In this document: positions 1 to 10,781 of the stretch, piece by piece
Position numbering within the stretch: position 1 is the stretch's first letter
Layout of the letters: the number at the start of each line of letters is the position of its first letter
The notes under the pieces: model-generated
Database searches by the model: none
Seen by the model: only the letters and a program-made list of their open reading frames with translations
Told to the model about the DNA's origin: nothing
Assembly: GCA_949318235.1 (NCBI GenBank)
Contig: OX439133.1
Coordinates: 30,784,129-30,848,128 of the forward strand
DNA from: Ecdyonurus torrentis
Taxonomy: Eukaryota; Arthropoda; Insecta; Ephemeroptera; Heptageniidae
Length of the DNA: 64,000 bases
Direction: 5' to 3'
Made by a program: the position numbers and the translations under genes

Positions 1-128
1 TTTATAATAAAAAATGTATGCCTTGTTTGGCTATGTTTATGATAGTAATAACTGTTAAATGCCTCATTATTACTGCAAATATTAAAGGAGATAATTAGTT
101 TTTTGTGTCTCCTGAAAAGTGGTTCAAA

Positions 129-240
129 GTGGACATCGGACATTAGTAAACTTTGAACCAAATGGACATCGGACATTAGTAAACTTTGAACCAAGTGGAC
201 ATCGGACATTAGTAAACTTTGAACCATGTGGACATCGGAC
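129..240. repeat. 33-bp tandem repeat, about 3.4 copies
   Basis: Units start at 129, 162, 195 and 228, each beginning GTGGACATCGGAC with only one or two differences between copies; the last is partial. The sequence just before the array (GGTTCAAAGT) is the reverse complement of the unit end (ACTTTGAACC). Because 33 bp is 11 codons, the minus strand stays open as an 11-residue repeat. There is no other sign of coding. Confidence 0.9.
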
Positions 241-864
241 AATATAGCGGAACCACGACGAATATATAACATGCTTTTTGACCAAAAAATTGCTTATTTT
301 ATATATTAAAAACAAATAAGCTATTAAATAATAACTTTATTTTTCAATCAAAGATATAAGCACCAGAATAATTATACATATAATTAATTTTTTTTTTTAT
401 TAATTATTTTATTTTAGCAATTCATTGTTTTAAATTTACCTTTAAAATTCATTTCATGATGAAGCGTAAGGAAATAATTGGATTTATTTTTATTATTATA
501 TAAAATAATAATAATAATAAATATTCCTTTTGGTTCTTTTGCGTCATTCAATAAGATATAAATAGATAGATAGATTATTAATAATTCCCTGCTCCCTACA
601 AACTATATTCAATGCAGTAATAATGCAATGCTTACAAAATCAGTGATGCACTTATGAACTTTGCTGTTAATAACAGACAATAAAAGGCATAACTAATGAA
701 AACAAAAGCAAAACTTGGTCAACGTTCTTATGTAATTTTATTGCATTATTTACTCTGTTTTGGAAGTTTGATTACTTGAACTTCCGACACAATAGAAATC
801 AGAGTGACGAACCTCAATTTACATAACAACGTATGCCATGTTTTTATTACTTATATGGCATGTC
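241..864. other. A+T-rich sequence with no recognisable gene
   Basis: Contains short AT-rich simple repeats (AATAATAAT and GATAGATAGATT runs) and no reading frame of note. Confidence 0.6.
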
Positions 865-1281
865 AGCAAAGTTAATCAGTACATCACTGATTATGTGTCC
901 ATTGTACAGGCATTTAAAGGCGTTGAACACCTTGAACAAAAAAGTTGTGTAATATCCTAACAAACCTAAAAATCAACGTTGATTTGGCAAAAGTTATTGG
1001 AATCTTTTCTTTTTTTTTTTTTTTGCATTAACAAAATGCCACTGGCGGTCCCTGACGTCACAGCTCGCCTTTTCCACGCACGCCTAAACCAGGCAAGCTG
1101 TGACGTCATTGACCGCCAGTGGCATTTTGTTAATAATAATAAAAATCAATGACTTTGGCCAAATCAATGTTGATTTTTAGGTTTGTTAGGATATTCCACA
1201 ACTTTTTTGTTCAAGGTGTTCAATGCCTTTAAATGCTTGTACAATGGACACATAATCAGTGATGTACTGATGAACTTTGCT
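865..1281. mobile_element. Palindromic (fold-back) element, copy 1
   Basis: The left arm (AGCAAAGTTAATCAGTACATC, then GGCGTTGAACACCTTGAAC) is repeated in inverted orientation on the right, ending near 1281. Arms are about 200 bp and imperfect. A TGACGTCA octamer lies at mirrored positions on each side of the centre (1053-1060 and 1101-1108). The left arm carries a T run. No coding capacity, so probably a non-autonomous element of unknown superfamily. Confidence 0.75.
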
Positions 1282-1448
1282 ATTAAAAATTAAGAAATCT
1301 TGCAAGAAAGAGTTCAAGATCTTGCAAGGTCTATTCCAAGAATTTTGAGCAGGGTCAGTGTGCCGTACTTCAATTTACATAAGAACGTAGACCATGTTCA
1401 GCTATTGTTGTGATTAGTTATACCTTATGTATTATGTATGTTATTAAT

Positions 1449-1860
1449 AGCAAAGTTCACCAGTACATCACTGATTATGTCAATAGTACTGCATTTAATG
1501 CAGTTGTATTGAGCATTAAATTATTAAAGGCGTAGAGAACACCTTGAAAAATAAAAACATGTTAAATACCCTAACATATATTACCAAAATATCAATGTTG
1601 ATTTTGCCAGAGTCATTGATTTCTTATTTATTTTCCATTCATGAAATGGTAGATGCGGGTTTATGACGTTACAGTTTGCCTGTTTCCACGCGAGTGGACC
1701 GCAGTGAGCTGTGACGTCATAAGCCCGCATCTTCCATTTTGTGAATGCAAAATAAATTATAAATCAATGACTGGCCAAATCAACGTTGATATTTAGGTAT
1801 GTTAGGATATCAGGCAAGTGTTTTGCTCAAGGTGTTCTACGCCTTTAATAATTTATTTAT
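1449..1860. mobile_element. Palindromic element, copy 2 of the 865-1281 family
   Basis: It shares the outer sequence (AGCAAAGTTCACCAGTACATC) and the inner AAGGTGTTC / CGCCTTTAA blocks with the preceding element, but has a different centre (GTTTCCACGCGAGTGG). One centre-flanking octamer is intact (1712-1719) and its mirror is degraded to TGACGTTA. Two diverged members side by side suggest an old, mobile family. Confidence 0.7.
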
Positions 1861-2440
1861 TCTATGTATACTGAGGGAAAAAACAACGCTGTATTATATT
1901 AGAGCTGTTTTGGTATTATATAAAAATATATAGTGATAAACTGATGACCTTGCTCATATTATAACAAAAGTTATGAAACATTAGAGAGTTATATACTATA
2001 AAGGACTGGAAACAGAACTGGTACCTGGAGCATCATATTTCAAAACGGTTCGAAACACAACGCAGATCTCAAACTCCGAAGCAGTTTCTGGGAACTGGTT
2101 CAAAGAAACTACCATTTTAAAACAGGTTCTAAAGAACCACATGACTCGGAACTATATATGTTGTACTTAAGAACTGCAAATATTGGAAGTGGTTCCAGTC
2201 CCTGCGGTATAAAAATATTATAGTTTTATGTTCTACTTTTGACTATATATGTTGTCACCTTGATTTCTATATCTAAAGTTTGAAGTTTAACTTAAACTAA
2301 ACTAGATTTTTAACGTTTATATTTGATGTTATTCAAAGTTAAATATATTTTGAAAATTAGTTGCACTGCATTTATTATTATTATTATTATTATTGTTTTT
2401 GCTTGTGCTGTTTTAAAAAGAACTAGTAGTAGATGATCAC
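1861..2440. other. A+T-rich sequence with a probable small hAT-like MITE remnant
   Basis: Around 1998-2212 the sequence starts AAAGGACTGGAAAC and ends GGTTCCAGTCCCTG, a terminal inverted repeat of the YAGGGACTGGAAC type. Related sequence starts at 4446 (TTAGGGACTGGAACC). I found no clean target duplication. The remainder is A+T-rich with nothing recognisable. Confidence 0.4.
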
Positions 2441-2459
2441 TGTGTTACAAAATAACTAT

Positions 2460-3400
2460 ACATAAGATGCAAAATTAAAATTGCATGCATTCATCATGAC
2501 TGGTGAAATAATCAGTAATTGGATATATGATCAGTTCAATTAATCAAACTTTCAGCACACAGAAATCAGAGGCGGGAAACACACTCAAAGTATACTTAGA
2601 AGAAACAGGCAGTATGTAAATAATGATAATGTTTAGACAAACTTGTGTCATTATAAATTTTAAGATCAACGTCATCAGTTTATCATTCAGATATCGTGTG
2701 CCTTTCAACGTTATATTATGCAGTTAATATGGAAGCAGGGGAACTACAGTGTCATCATTCTGTAATTTATGCTGTCAATAAATTACAAGTTCTCACACTA
2801 CATCTACAACTCAACTTTATAAAACAGCTTCAGATTTATTTATTGCCTCAGGCTGGTTCCATTCTTTCCGAGGACTTATCAGTAATGCTCAGCAGAGAGC
2901 TATGTACAGCTATAGAGATGGCTCACATCACATCAGCAAAGTGACCATCTCTATAGCTGTACATAGCTCTCTGCTGAGCATTACTGATAAGTCCTCGGAA
3001 AGAATGGAACCAGCCTGAGGCAATAAATAAATCTGAAGCTGTTTTATAAAGTTGAGTTGTAGATGTAGTGTGAGAACTTGTAATTTATTGACAGCATAAA
3101 TTACAGAATGTTGACACTGTAGTTCCCCTGCTTCCATATTAACTGCATAATATAACGTTGAAAGGCACACGATATCTGAATGATAAACTGATGACGTTGA
3201 TCTTAATTTATAATGACACAAGTTTGTCTAAACATTATCATATTTACATACTGCCTGTTTCTTCTAAGTATACTTTGAGTGTGTTTCCCGCCTCTGATTT
3301 CTTTGTGCCAAAAGTTTGATAAATCTGTACAATTATATGGTCATTGCACCAGTCATAATGATGCAGTGCTAACTTTGCATTTTATGTAGTTAAATAATAG
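2460..3400. mobile_element. Long near-perfect palindrome, arms about 385 bp
   Basis: The core spans about 2545-3325, with arms meeting at a spacer near 2926-2942. The outer parts (from GCATGCATTCATCATGACTGG on the left to its counterpart near 3350) remain symmetric but decayed. Both strands show the same hypothetical peptide in mirror image (2696-2944 plus, 2928-3221 minus); this follows from the symmetry and does not indicate a gene. Flanks at about 2430 and 3516 share direct similarity (GATGATCACTGTG / TATGATCACTGTG). Confidence 0.85.
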
Positions 3401-3444
3401 TAAAAAAGTGATAGTCTAAAATATTATTTGATAGTTTCCTTCAA

Positions 3445-3468
3445 AAAAAAAAAAAAAAAAAAAAAAAA
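3445..3468. repeat. Poly-A tract
   Basis: Homopolymer A run of more than 20 bases. Confidence 0.9.
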
Positions 3469-3568
3469 CAGTACAACTAATTTTAAAGGTATACTAAATA
3501 CTAAAAATTAATTAAGTATATGATCACTGTGGTGGTACAGATAGTAGCTACATAAGATGCATAAATTA

Positions 3569-4312
3569 CAGGGGTTTTGACCCGGACCCGAACTTTTAAA
3601 AAAAAGGGTCCGAAAACCCAGACCCAACTTTGAAAAACAAAATGATATAATGTTGATCAGAACAAACACATTATATAAAAAAAATGCCTTGTGTTGTAAA
3701 TCAAAACTGTGATTTTGACTTTTAATATATTTTTATTACTATTGTTTTAAATATGTCTGACTAAAAGCTTGTGATATTAGCTGTTATAGATTTTTGTGCA
3801 TAGAATATGACCAATGACAAGCTTTTTTTAAGCAGAAATTAATAACACTTTTTTATGTGGAAAAAAAAAAAAATAATAATAATCAATAAAGCATATTACA
3901 CTGAAAAAATATTTATTTGTTGTTCTATCTAAAAAAAAAATTGTGCATTGTTTTTTTAGATTCACAGTCTCAAATTACATTGAAAGAAAAGGATAGGAGA
4001 AAACCAGCAATTCAATTCAATCCTATCCTTTTCTTTCAATTTATCATACCTAACCGCGATGGTTTATTTTCCTTAATACATATAATCTCAAATTAATTTT
4101 TTAAAATTAATTTTGAAGTTAATTTTACAACGTTATATAATAATCTCGAACCCAGACCCAAATGAAGATTTTGATCGGGTCCGGAGCCGGGTCCCAGACC
4201 CGAAAAAAAATTGATGGGTCCGGACCCGGCTCCGCGGACCCGACAATTTTTTTTCAAGTCTCGTACCCGGGTCCGCGGACCCAATAATTTTTGTGTTGGG
4301 TCCGAGCCCCTG
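3569..4312. mobile_element. hAT-type MITE with 8-bp target duplication
   Basis: The element begins CAGGGGTTTTGACCCGG and ends GGGTCCGAGCCCCTG. It is flanked on both sides by ATAAATTA (3561-3568 and 4313-4320). CAGGG...CCCTG termini with an 8-bp duplication are typical of the hAT superfamily. Both subterminal regions are arrays of GGGTCC / GGACCC motifs. The element is 744 bp with no transposase, so it is non-autonomous. Its centre has a small hairpin at about 3981-4041 built on AAAGAAAAGGATAGGA. Confidence 0.9.
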
Positions 4313-4439
4313 ATAAATTATACTTATAATTCCATCAGTTATGACTAGTTAAGTTCAAATACATCATGAAAGTTATTCAGACATAGAAATCAAAGTGACG
4401 TAGTCAGAGTTATGAAGAACACAATACTACAATATGTGT

Positions 4440-4660
4440 ATACCTTAGGGACTGGAACCACTTATTCAAATAATTGTGGTTCTCAACTACAACAATACCG
4501 ATTAGTCATGCAATTCTGGTTAACTGGTTTTCAAAAGGCGGTTCTAAAGAATCTGTCCCCCCCCCCCTAAAATGTCATTGGAAAACGAATACATTGATAG
4601 AATCCCCCCCCTCCTCCCCTGAACCAAATTGCTATATCCGCCCTTGATCAACAAGGGTCT
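4440..4660. other. Fragments of hAT-like termini and poly-C tracts
   Basis: Contains TTAGGGACTGGAACC (4446), two poly-C runs (from 4557 and from 4603) and ATCCGCCCTTG (about 4637-4647). The last is the terminus type of the hAT elements at 31-35 kb. It reads as a decayed stub and boundaries are unclear. Confidence 0.45.
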
Positions 4661-4674
4661 TACTCACTGATCAT

Positions 4675-5350
4675 ATGTAGTAGAAGTTGTGGCCGAGGCC
4701 TCTTGTGGACGACATAATGTCATAATGACATTATCAATCAAAGAAGAAATTTAATTGAAGTCAAAACAGAGTAGCGTGTAGCGTCTTGCATTACAAGCAC
4801 AAAACATTATTGATTGTTTATAAAGTAAAAATAATATTCAGTTTTAATTTACATATTATCAAAGAAGAAGGTAGGAAAACTAGCAAGTGCCTTACAACAA
4901 TGTGGTTAGTAAGTTGGTAAAGACCTTTGATGCCTCAGTTACAGAGATATTTACATTTTTCTGCTCTTCTTCAGTGGCTTAGAGTGTAAGCATAAAGAGT
5001 AAGACTAAGCAACTGAAGATGAGAAGAGTGGCACACACTAAGCTACTAAAGAAGAGGGCTGCTGCCCGCCCTCAAAGAGTTTTCATCAATGTTAATATTT
5101 TTGTCAATTGTGTCATCAATTAATTCACCGATCTACGAACCTCATCGTGATATAAGGCGCTGTCTGGTTTTCCTATCCGTCACTTTTGGTAACAATACAA
5201 GTACAACACACTACACGATACTCTGTGATGAGCTCAATATATTTTCTTCTTTGATAGATAATGCCATTACAATAACAAGACCTCTCAGTTATATAAACAT
5301 TGTAACAAAACTGTGTCACATGAGACCTCGACTTCTCCATACAACTTCTA
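4675..5350. mobile_element. Degenerate palindromic element
   Basis: Left arm features (GTAGAAGTTG, GAGGCCTCTTGTG, ATCAATCAAAGAAGAAA) recur inverted at 5220-5350. Several AGAAGAG / CTCTTCTT blocks are mirrored around 4960-5055. Arms are diverged, so this is an old copy. No coding evidence. Confidence 0.6.
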
Positions 5351-5484
5351 CTGTGCTAATTAAGTAAGGCCAGCGCTGAGATCTGTATCCTTTTCTTTAT
5401 CATTGATAACATTAACGTGACTTGAACATTAGAGTATTACATAAATGGCAAGTTGATATTATGTACTGAGCATGCAAGTACAGA

Positions 5485-5701
5485 GAACAAAGATCAGAGC
5501 ATCAGTTTAGAGCTCAAATTTACATAACATCAATTTTGGTCATGGCTAAATTATTGCAGTTTATTATTGCAAGTTGATGTCATGTAAATTTGGGCTTTAT
5601 TAGTAATGATAACAAAGATTGTTAGTTCTATGTTCTCCTGCTAACTCAGAGACTATAATATATTAACAAATAATGGTTACAAAAAGAAAGACACACATTC
5701 T

Positions 5702-5783
<82 letters not shown>

Positions 5784-6070
5784 ATACATAGAGTGAAATA
5801 GAGCCGAGAGAGATATTTTAGTATTTTAGCTTATTACTGTCTCTCTTTCTCTCTCACACTCTATTTTGTGTGTGTGTCTGTCTGCTCGTTACCATTATTT
5901 GTTAATGTATTATAGTCTCTGAGTTAGCAGGTGAACACAGAATTAACGACCCTCTTTGTTATCATTCCAATTTACATGACATCAACTTGCAATAATAAAC
6001 TGCAATAATTTAACCATTACCAAAATTGATGTTATGTAAATTTGAGCTCTAAACTGATGCTCTGATATTT
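5485..6070. mobile_element. Palindromic element with a microsatellite at its centre
   Basis: The left arm (CAGAGCATCAGTTTAGAGCTC ... TGCTAACTCAGAGACTATAA) is mirrored on the right (TTATAGTCTCTGAGTTAGCAG ... GAGCTCTAAACTGATGCTCTG). Arms are about 210 bp with high identity. The centre holds the CAGA tract and T/C-rich repeats, so slippage at the hairpin tip is likely. Confidence 0.8.
5702..5782. repeat. (CAGA)n microsatellite
   Basis: About 20 uninterrupted tetranucleotide units. Confidence 0.95.
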
Positions 6071-6453
6071 GTTGGATATTTGGGGGAGGGATCGCCTGAT
6101 TAATATTTTGCAATATTTATGATTTACTGATGATATATTAAAATGAAAGCTCTGTGCAATCTCGGACATTATAAGTGTAGTTCTTTATGCTCTTGCAATT
6201 TATTAAACTCAACACAAAACAAGCATTAACCTATATATTGTCATGTTTGTGATATAAAATCTCAAACAAAGTTTATGTTATATACTTGAGAGCTATATAT
6301 GCAAATTCTTCTTGCTACCTCAATACATATATTACCGTATGAATTGATAATATTGATTACTGTTGATATTGATAATTAAAAGATTTCATAGGGAAACTAA
6401 TAGCTAAATAAGAGTAAAAATTGGAGAATGGGAGATAGCAATGACTTTAGTCT

Positions 6454-6456
<3 letters not shown>

Positions 6457-6485
<29 letters not shown>
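6457..6485. repeat. Poly-T tract
   Basis: T homopolymer of 29 bases. Confidence 0.9.
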
Positions 6486-6487
<2 letters not shown>

Positions 6488-6561
6488 GGGTTAGAAATTA
6501 TTTACACTACCACGGCATTCATGTCAGTCTAATCTCATTACTATCTTCCATTATCTAATTT

Positions 6562-6744
<183 letters not shown>

Positions 6745-6844
6745 CTCTATCTCTCTATATACTATGTGTTTTTCTTTGAAACCTTGTAATTATCACTTAA
6801 TTAAATCTCAGAGTCTAATCTTTATTTTATATGTATTGATAGTA

Positions 6845-7265
6845 GCAATTAAGCATAGCTCAAAATGACATGAACTTTGTTGATCAGTACATCATGACAA
6901 AAGTTGCTGCTATGTAAAGCGCTTTACTGCAAGACGGCACAAGAACTGAACTAGTAATATCCGAGACTGCACTGACTGTGAGTAAATATAACAATACTGT
7001 AATGTAAGGTACACAATTAACTGTACATTGCAACTCAGTACATTACTGTACAGCAAAACATAGAACAAAGAAATATAGTATATTGCAGCATGATAAAGTA
7101 TAGTATTATTATATTTACTCACAGTCAGTGCAGTCTCGGATATTACTAGTCAGTTCTTGTGCCGTCTTGCAGTAAAGCGCTTTACACAGCAGCAACTTGT
7201 CATGTTGTGATCAACAAAGTTCGTGTCATGTTGAGCTATGCTTGCTACATCAATATACATAATAA
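6845..7265. mobile_element. Palindromic element, arms about 190 bp
   Basis: GCATAGCTCAAAATGACATG ... TGCAAGACGGCACAAGAACTG on the left is mirrored on the right (CAGTTCTTGTGCCGTCTTGCA ... CATGTTGAGCTATGC). TCCGAGACTGCACTGACTGT and its complement flank the centre. No coding evidence. Confidence 0.8.
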
Positions 7266-7439
7266 ATATTAAGGAAACGTTGACTCTGAGATGAGTGATG
7301 ATTACAACTTTTCATAGAAAATCACATAGAGAGAGAAGGAGATATGCGTGTGTTCATCTTATAGCAATACTGTAATGAGTTTTAGGACTAAAATCTCTGT
7401 ATCTCTCTCTTTCAATGTGTGTTTTTCTTAAAGCCTAGT

Positions 7440-8095
7440 AATTATCCCTTGGCACAATCAATGTTTTCTTAATATTTATTACAAGTATTGATGTAGCAAG
7501 CATAGCTCAACTTAACATGACATTAACTTTGTTTATCACATCATGACAAATTGCTGCTATGTAGTTAAGTGCTTAATAGCTGCAAGACGGCACAAGAAAC
7601 TAATATCCGAACTTACACAATCAGCTGGCATAAAGGTTCTGGCACACTTATGGGTTGTATCTCAAAATCTAAACAAATAATTCTGAAACTTTATGATGTC
7701 ATTTCAAAATTAATAAACAGATATCTAAAATAAAATTTTCAGAAACCGTAACAATCAGATAAGAGAGACAATAAGTACCATTCAAAAAGTAGCACTAAAT
7801 TTTTAATGTTATTCTGTTGAGAAAACCAAAAGTTGGATTTAAATTTTTTTAAAAATTATCTCTAATGCATCAGATAAGAGAGAAAATAATTAATGTAATT
7901 AACATAGGTTCTTATGGGACTAAAATTTCAAATAATAACAATTTAAAATCTAGCATGGTAAGCCTCCAAATTTTTCTCATTTTTAACAATACTTTATCTT
8001 AATGTATCACTGTGCAAAATTTCAGATTTTTATTTCTCTACAACTGTTTAGTCAAATCCCCTGGTACCTGATTTCACGTCTTAAGAAAAAACACA
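7440..8095. repeat. Half copy of the preceding palindrome followed by a repeat body
   Basis: Positions 7480-7620 repeat one arm of the 6845-7265 element (TAGCAAGCATAGCTCAA ... GCAAGACGGCACAAGAA). Positions 7630-8090 resemble the repeat bodies at 12.6, 36.2 and 46.5 kb: CAGATAAGAGAGA, TTCTTATGGGACTAAAA, AAATCTAGCATGG and CACTGTGCAAAATTTCAG occur in the same order. The end (TGATTTCACGTCTTAAG) includes a TTAA. Confidence 0.6.
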
Positions 8096-8187
8096 CACGA
8101 TAAAACCACTAAAATTTTCACCTAAATATTCAACATTATTATTACGATAAAAATAACACATGTTGAATTTAATTGATGAAAGCATAC

Positions 8188-8621
8188 ACGGGTCTTACCA
8201 CAGTGAAAAGATACAGTCGTCCCATGCATAGTTTGCCATGGTGACAAATCTTGCTATCACAGATATAAAAAACTGACACATTGGAAATATTTTGACTATA
8301 TTATATATATACTTAACCAAGAGAGATGGAGTGTGGTATGTTTTCATCAGTCCTTACAGACTCAGAGAGAAACTAAGATATTGGAAATATTTCGACGATA
8401 CTCTACACGAGAGATGGTGTTATTATGCTTTCATCAGTCCTAACAGACTGAGAGAGTTTCTCACTAAGTGTGTTAGGACTGATGAAAACCAAACACACTT
8501 CATCTCTCTTGGTCGGGTTTATTGCTGAAATATTTCCAATGTTAGTTTTTCTACATCTGTGCTAGCAAGATTTTGTTATTAAACTATGGGACGTACTCTC
8601 TCATCATAAGACCCTTGCTGC
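8188..8621. mobile_element. Palindromic element
   Basis: GGGTCTTACCACAGTG and TTGGAAATATTTTGAC on the left recur inverted near 8621 and 8530. The interior has three AGAGAGATG / CATCTCTCT blocks and repeated TCATCAGTCC / GGACTGATGA motifs. Symmetry explains the open frame at 8292-8528. Confidence 0.65.
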
Positions 8622-8629
8622 TTTTTCCT

Positions 8630-9190
8630 AGCATTTGCTTTTAAATTTATCAAACCGAACCACAATGGTTTATTTTTATTTTACATTCAATCTTTTTTTT
8701 TTTTTTTTTGTTCTTGTTTTTGTCAACTAGCTATCAAAATTAATTTAGTTACGACTATAAGGAATTCCTTATAGCTAGGGGAAGATCTTGATAGAATAGT
8801 TAACATTGATTACATTGATTAGTCGTATGTATAATATGCATATCATCATAAACCACAACAAAAAAACATTTAAACTACACACCAGTTTATTAGAGCATAA
8901 TAATATGTACATACTACATACAACATACAATACTGTATGTATATGTGGTATATTATATGTAGAGCATATTACCGTATGGTATATTATACATAATATTTAA
9001 TAAATTTTACATAAAATTATCGTTTAGAATACCTACCATCGTTTATCACATCGTAATAATAATTTTTTTAACAAAATGACGGTTATTATATTGAATCCCA
9101 CAAGCTCCCATATGCCGCAACGTTTCTGAACGATGAAACTGAATATGCTGCAAACCTTGACGAAAAAATATTGATATAGCATTATAATAT
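8630..9190. other. A+T-rich sequence, no gene seen
   Basis: Contains a T run (8693-8710) and short AT-rich imperfect repeats. The block CCGAACCACAATGGTTTATTTT also occurs near 4052 inside a MITE. Confidence 0.5.
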
Positions 9191-9348
9191 ACTATAACCA
9201 ATCTTTAAATTCACTTAAATAGGAACTTAAGTTCAAATACAATCTTAATAATAATAAAATTGATGAGCAAAAACTTTTACGCCTTCTTTTCAAACCAGCA
9301 TGATAAACAAATTCAGTGCCCCTAGCGGAAAATTTAGGAAATATTAAA

Positions 9349-9501
9349 ATGGCGTGCTCTTGGCGCAACTTCGCGCGAAGAGTTCTCAAGACTTCTATTA
9401 ATCATAAAATATTACATAAATATGCAATCACGCTGAAATTTGGATTTTATGGCGTTGTAAATGTCATAAATAACGTTTGTGAATATAGAAAAAGTACATA
9501 G
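9349..9501 (+). CDS. Small open reading frame, 50 aa, function unknown
   Basis: This ATG sits in a good start context (AAAATGG) just after a locally GC-richer stretch. The peptide begins MACSWRNFARRVLKTS, arginine-rich and low in acidic residues, which would be compatible with a mitochondrial presequence or a first exon. The rest has an ordinary composition and ends at a TAG. I do not recognise a family. No splice structure can be proved from sequence alone. It could equally be a chance frame or part of a decayed element; it is listed because its composition differs from the surrounding A+T-rich DNA. Confidence 0.2.
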   Translation: MACSWRNFARRVLKTSINHKILHKYAITLKFGFYGVVNVINNVCEYRKST

Positions 9502-10098
9502 AGGCATAGTGGAAGTATTAAATAGGTGCTCTGATCCTGGCTCTTGACCGCTCTAAAAAAAATAGTACTACCTCGGAACTCTCAGGGTGCTCTGAATCTC
9601 TAGCGGGCTGCTATAAGAAGAAGGTATACATTTTTCTGGTGGAAATAACGTTCAAAAATTGCATTTATTCTTCACATTTTTGTATCGGTAGAAGCTTGTG
9701 GGTTTTCAAACTTAAAATTTTCATACATAGCAAACATTTTTGTCATCTACCTCCCCCACCTCCCTTTTCCTTTTCTACGTCAAGGTCAGCTACATAGCCT
9801 GCTGCTCGACTACGTCGCTCCAAGCAAGCAGAAGGAAAGAAAGTACAGCCACGTAAAAAAGAAAAACAGAATTTTACTTTTTAGTAAATTTAAGATGATG
9901 GAAAAGTTTTTTTTTTCAATTTGTTCTTAATAATACAAATAAGTGAATTAACTGTCATACTTGTTTTAAATTGAATTTAAGTAAATATCATAAATTATTT
10001 ACCAATTTTTTTTAATGAAAGGCAATAAGTGAAGTGAATAATAAGCAATAGAGTTTTGTTTCTTATTTCTGCGTTATATATAATTAGGATTTCTTCTT

Positions 10099-10599
10099 GT
10101 GCTAATAAAATTTAAATTTTTGAAATTTAAATTAAGGAAACTGCATCTCTCGTTTAGATGGAGAATCTGCCATTTCATGAATAATGGTATGCAACAAGAA
10201 GACTCTCAAGCCTACTACAACAACGACGCGAGCATCGTTAGCCGGGGCCCGGCTGACGAACAAAACGCAACATCTGTAGTTGCCTTATACCCTCACACAC
10301 TAACTACCGTCTCATCGCGTGCCGAGTCACCACCGGGAGTTGCACTGCTACTCTCGCGGCATTTAGGACAGCGCGCCGTCGCAGCCGATGACAGGTGTTT
10401 TCATCATGAATTGATTACACAATCATCGGACTTGAAACCTCAAGTTCCTGAGTATTATCATCGTAATAATACCATGCCAAATCAACGTGGATCTCCTCAC
10501 CAAGTTAATGTTTTATGCAAAGATACGTTGCAGCAAGATTCTTCTAGTATTGTAAACCATAGTAATGAGAGAGATAGAACTTCTTTGGTTAACATATAG
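10099..10599 (+). CDS. Coding-like open frame, unrecognised (exon or decayed element ORF)
   Basis: The frame runs for 166 codons. The first 25 or so residues come from A+T-rich DNA and are probably not coding; a Met at codon 27 (MNNGMQQEDSQAYY) is a more plausible start. A polypyrimidine-AG (CTCTCGTTTAG, ending near 10158) could be a splice acceptor instead. The rest is GC-richer than the neighbourhood, with Ser, Asn, Gln and Arg rich stretches and no motif I know. No membrane segment or signal peptide is evident. A second frame continues at once downstream (10620-10781), so a frameshifted longer frame is possible. Candidates are a host exon or a gag-like ORF of a decayed retroelement; I cannot choose. 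Confidence 0.3.
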   Translation: MLIKFKFLKFKLRKLHLSFRWRICHFMNNGMQQEDSQAYYNNDASIVSRGPADEQNATSVVALYPHTLTTVSSRAESPPGVALLLSRHLGQRAVAADDRCFHHELITQSSDLKPQVPEYYHRNNTMPNQRGSPHQVNVLCKDTLQQDSSSIVNHSNERDRTSLVNI

Positions 10600-10619
10600 A
10601 AAATCAAATTACTGATTTT

Positions 10620-10781
10620 ATGTTAACTAACTCCTATTCATCTGCTGCACGATGTGTAGGGCTAGCAGCTAGAGTGACAGACGCACCTAGTTGTCAAGTA
10701 ACTATATTTGTTACTCGTGGTAGAACATCAAGAACTACATCTTCGATGGTTTTTATACCATCACTTGTAAATAATTTGTAA
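10620..10781 (+). CDS. Short coding-like frame, 53 aa, adjoining the previous one
   Basis: This frame is open from about 10593 and differs in phase from the 10099-10599 frame. The peptide includes GLAARVTDAPSCQVTIFVT, which reads like structured protein. Further broken coding-like fragments follow (around 10825-10885 and 10910-11020). One indel near 10593-10599 would join the two frames. I do not recognise the family. Confidence 0.25.
   Translation: MLTNSYSSAARCVGLAARVTDAPSCQVTIFVTRGRTSRTTSSMVFIPSLVNNL

Noticed and set aside
129..240. Possible CRISPR array (33-bp periodic repeats)
   Set aside because: The units are contiguous without unique spacers, there are no cas genes, and the DNA is eukaryotic.
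2696..3221. Two similar proteins on opposite strands
   Set aside because: Mirror images from palindrome arms; no homology, start context or conservation evidence.
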